Shown here one piece after another: positions 23,501 through 26,500 of a stretch of 64,000 nucleotides of DNA. Every line of letters begins with the position of its first letter. Position 1 is the stretch's first letter. The stretch comes from Malaya genurostris (Eukaryota; Arthropoda; Insecta; Diptera; Culicidae). The translations under genes and the position numbers were made by a program. The DNA is taken from the NCBI RefSeq assembly GCF_030247185.1, contig NC_080572.1:183982866-184046865 (forward strand). Reading direction: 5' to 3'. The notes beneath the pieces were generated by a model, which worked only from the letters and a program-made list of their open reading frames with translations, searched no databases and was not told where the DNA came from.

Positions 23501-26500
23501 TTCATCCTATAAATTTGCAATGGCGACAGCAATCTAAACGAAATATTCCACTATTACACTCTCAGGTTCAAAATGTCAGAATTCTTCTTGAAAACGGCCT
23601 AATGCCAACTATGAGACAATATACGATATTTTTAGAACCAGTTTGAAATCATTTCAACGTTTAAAAATTTTTCAGTCGTTTCCTTTATCTTTCGCTTTAA
23701 ATTTAAAATTTTACTGAAAAGTTAATTTGGTGAAATTTAAATAAAAACAAATCTGTGATTGTTACTATTTATTCATTAGCCCTTCTTAAAACAAAGTGTA
23801 GAGCCAGAGATGCCATTTATACAGATTTATATGTATTGTATAGATTTTTGCGTTCGCATACTGGTTTAAATCAAAGTACCGATTTTGTAAAGATTTTCTA
23901 AATTTAATACAGATTTGTACAGGTTCATAGAAAGAAAGAAGTAAAAAATTAGACTTTTCTCTCTGAGTATCTATTAGTATTTGATTGCAGTGATTCTTTA
24001 AAAATTTATTAATCAACGGACAAATCACATGTTAAAGTGGAAATCTTTTATGTAGATAATTGATTATGAACACTGACAAACATTTATATTAAAATTTGGA
24101 ACCAATTTGAACTATTTGAAGCCAGATATTTTCATAGAATATGTATTACGTTGCATAGATAGTCTATATCTGGTCTATCTGTTTTCACTAATAAAATGAT
24201 GTTAACAGATTTTATTAGTGAAAACAGTTTAACATAATTTTATTAGTGAAAACAGATAGACCAGATATAGAGTTTCTATGCAACGTAATACATATTTTCT
24301 ATGAAAATATCTGGCATCTCTGTGCACAGCCGATGAAACACACACACTTCACAGCGTTATGTTGACGTATAGCGGAATGAAACCAGTGCTACTAGATTTG
24401 CCACAATGGTTATTTCATTAGTATTTAACATGCTCTTCCTGGTAATATTCGAAGCCAAAACAGTTTTATTGAAATATTAATATCAATAATATAATTAAAC
24501 TAATGTCACGGATACCAAAAACATACTTTTTGATGAGATTTTGAAGAAGAAAAACAATTTTTGTTTTGTAACATTATGAGATAACTTGGCAACTTTGCGA
24601 AACCAAATGAGATGAAAATAAAGCGCATTCAAGTGAACTAAGTGAAAAACTTTCATCTCATATTTTTAAAGACTTTTATTGTTTGTCGGGTAGTTTTTGA
24701 AGTATTAAATCGTTAATTAAACAAGTAGCAAGTGAACATTACTAATTATGAAGTCATCCAGCATTCAATGGTAGTGTAATTGTGCGAAAAAGTGATCATG
24801 TTTTGAGACGAATCGATTAGTAGATAATCAGAAACAGACGAACTGTAAATCTTGAGACGAAAATGTGTCCTAAATTGAAAAGTGAGTTTATTTGAAATGA
24901 AAAAACGATAATCGAAGAACTTAAAACCATTTCTTTCAATAGGAAAGTGTGACAATAGCTTTTATAATCATTTTAAAACATTTCACAGTTTGGTTCAGGT
25001 AGGTTTTAAAATATTATTCATGTTCAAAGTAATGAGGTGAAGGGATGAGATGGAAATAGGAGCTCAGATGAAATAGGGAGCCGTTACCCTACTTCTTGGA
25101 AAAAAATTGCAAAGTGATTGCAGATTTCTGTACTATTTTTCCCTACATGTTCGTCGAGGTGCATTTGAGAGGGAAAATTGTTGCTTTTTAGTTTAGTTTT
25201 TGTGTAGTTAAAAAAGTTCTTAGGGCAGGCAAGTCTTTATTTCGTTTTCAATTTTGCGGTTGCATTCTTCGTGGGGGGGTTTTGAAATATTGCAACGTAG
25301 TATGAGAATCATCAAGTCGAATCATCGATTCGATTTCTGCGATAATTGCCAACTTGCGATTCTCTCTTGGTAAATTCCACACAGCAACGATCATTATCAG
25401 ACTGTAAATTTTTAAGGGCCGTGAAATACTCAGAGTATGAAGTGGAGCGAAGAAATGTGGAAAAATTCTCTCGCGGTTCATGCATTGAGAGACTCGAGTT
25501 CTTGTAGCATCCCTCTCAGCAGGCCGTTCAATTTTGTTGGTTTTTGAGCGCTTGTTGAACGACATATTGCACGAAATATTCGTTCAATTTGCTGGAACGG
25601 TTTGTTGTTGTTTTTTCTCTTGCAAAAGTAGTGTGAAAACTAAATGTTACTTTTACATAGAAAGAAAATTTGTTGTTATTCTACATGAAGTAGAAGTATT
25701 GGGCAGGTATGTATTGTTAGTTTAAACAAATAAGTGGAAAAAACTTCAGAAATTCTGCAGTAAAACTAGTCCAACGGGGCTCCAACTCCTCATGTTAAAA
25801 ATGGCTCAACAATGGACCTCTGTCTGCCGGGTTTGTTGAACGAAAAAAATGGCATTCGGTTCAACGGTCTGTTTCAAAATCGGCAAACGAAGGTCCCGTA
25901 TTGGCCTCCCGTTGAACGATTGATTGGACTTTCATTGGACCAATGATCCAACGTATTGGACCAATGAAGGACCACCGTTGAACGGTTTTTTCTAAGCGGG
26001 ATCTTCTACCGGATTGAAAATGTTGTATACAATATAGATAGCAATATAGCAGCTTCTGTCAAATTTTCGGCAATCACCAACACCATAAATCAAATAAACA
26101 TAGTTTTCCGACTGTACGGTGACACTAACAGCACCTCTAGTGAGAAACGGGTGTTTTTTCCATTAGCTACTGTGGTTTAGTTAAATGCGCAGGCAACTTT
26201 ATGCATGCATTTTAGGAGCATTTACGCACCCATTCTCCATCAGACGGTGCTTTCGCTGTCACGGGTTGCTCAACTACATTAGTATTAACTGGGAAATCTA
26301 TGTTTATTTGATTTATGCCAACACTCAGAGATGCCAGGTCTGCAGATTTGTCTGTAAATCTGCAGATTTGGGGTATAGGGTAACAGAGGTATTTTGGCCA
26401 CTTCATATATTTTGGCCCACCTAACAAACTTTATCGATTTCATCGGATTTTATCGATGTTAAGTAACTCATTTTGCATCAATTTGAAGCTAATCACATTA

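Larger units (their letters stand above)
23252..25089. mobile_element. 1.84-kb non-coding TIR element in the LINE
   Basis: Left GGGTAAGGGTTCCCTATTTC and right (reverse complement) GGGTAACGGCTCCCTATTTC match at 18 of 20 bases, continuing with CATCT. TA flanks both ends (23250-23251 and 25090-25091). It sits inside the LINE relic, whose coding similarity resumes on both sides. No transposase frame was found. It also hosts another MITE (23805-24322). Confidence 0.75.
21617..25270 (-). pseudogene. Degenerate 5'-truncated LINE, split by a TIR element
   Basis: Minus strand. The 3' tail is (AAAT)n-like (TTTATTTATTTATATTTATT on plus at 21617). RT remnants: MLIYADDMKLF (22514 leftward) with the YADD box, then the C-terminal part from MEHYNTIINKANSMLGFSHN (22255) to FQLSRRNNA (21695). 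Upstream remnants of the linker, DISTALKNLDVSKGPGPDS, are readable near 23100-23180 and FPSQMHLDEHVGKNSTEICN near 25110-25180. Several frameshifts occur. It is probably the same family as 1946-3609. Confidence 0.85.
21284..26084. repeat. ~690-bp interspersed repeat, heavily interrupted copy
   Basis: Pieces 21284-21616, 25255-25512 and 25996-26084 match the continuous copy at 40340-41028 in order. The first gap is filled by a LINE with nested elements, the second by a ~480-bp MITE. The continuous copy thus serves as an empty-site reference for both. Confidence 0.85.

Noticed and set aside
23252..25089. Idea that removing the 1.84-kb element restores one continuous LINE frame
   Set aside because: The TA borders fit, but the coding similarity on the two sides lies in different frames because of a separate indel at a T-run near 25100.
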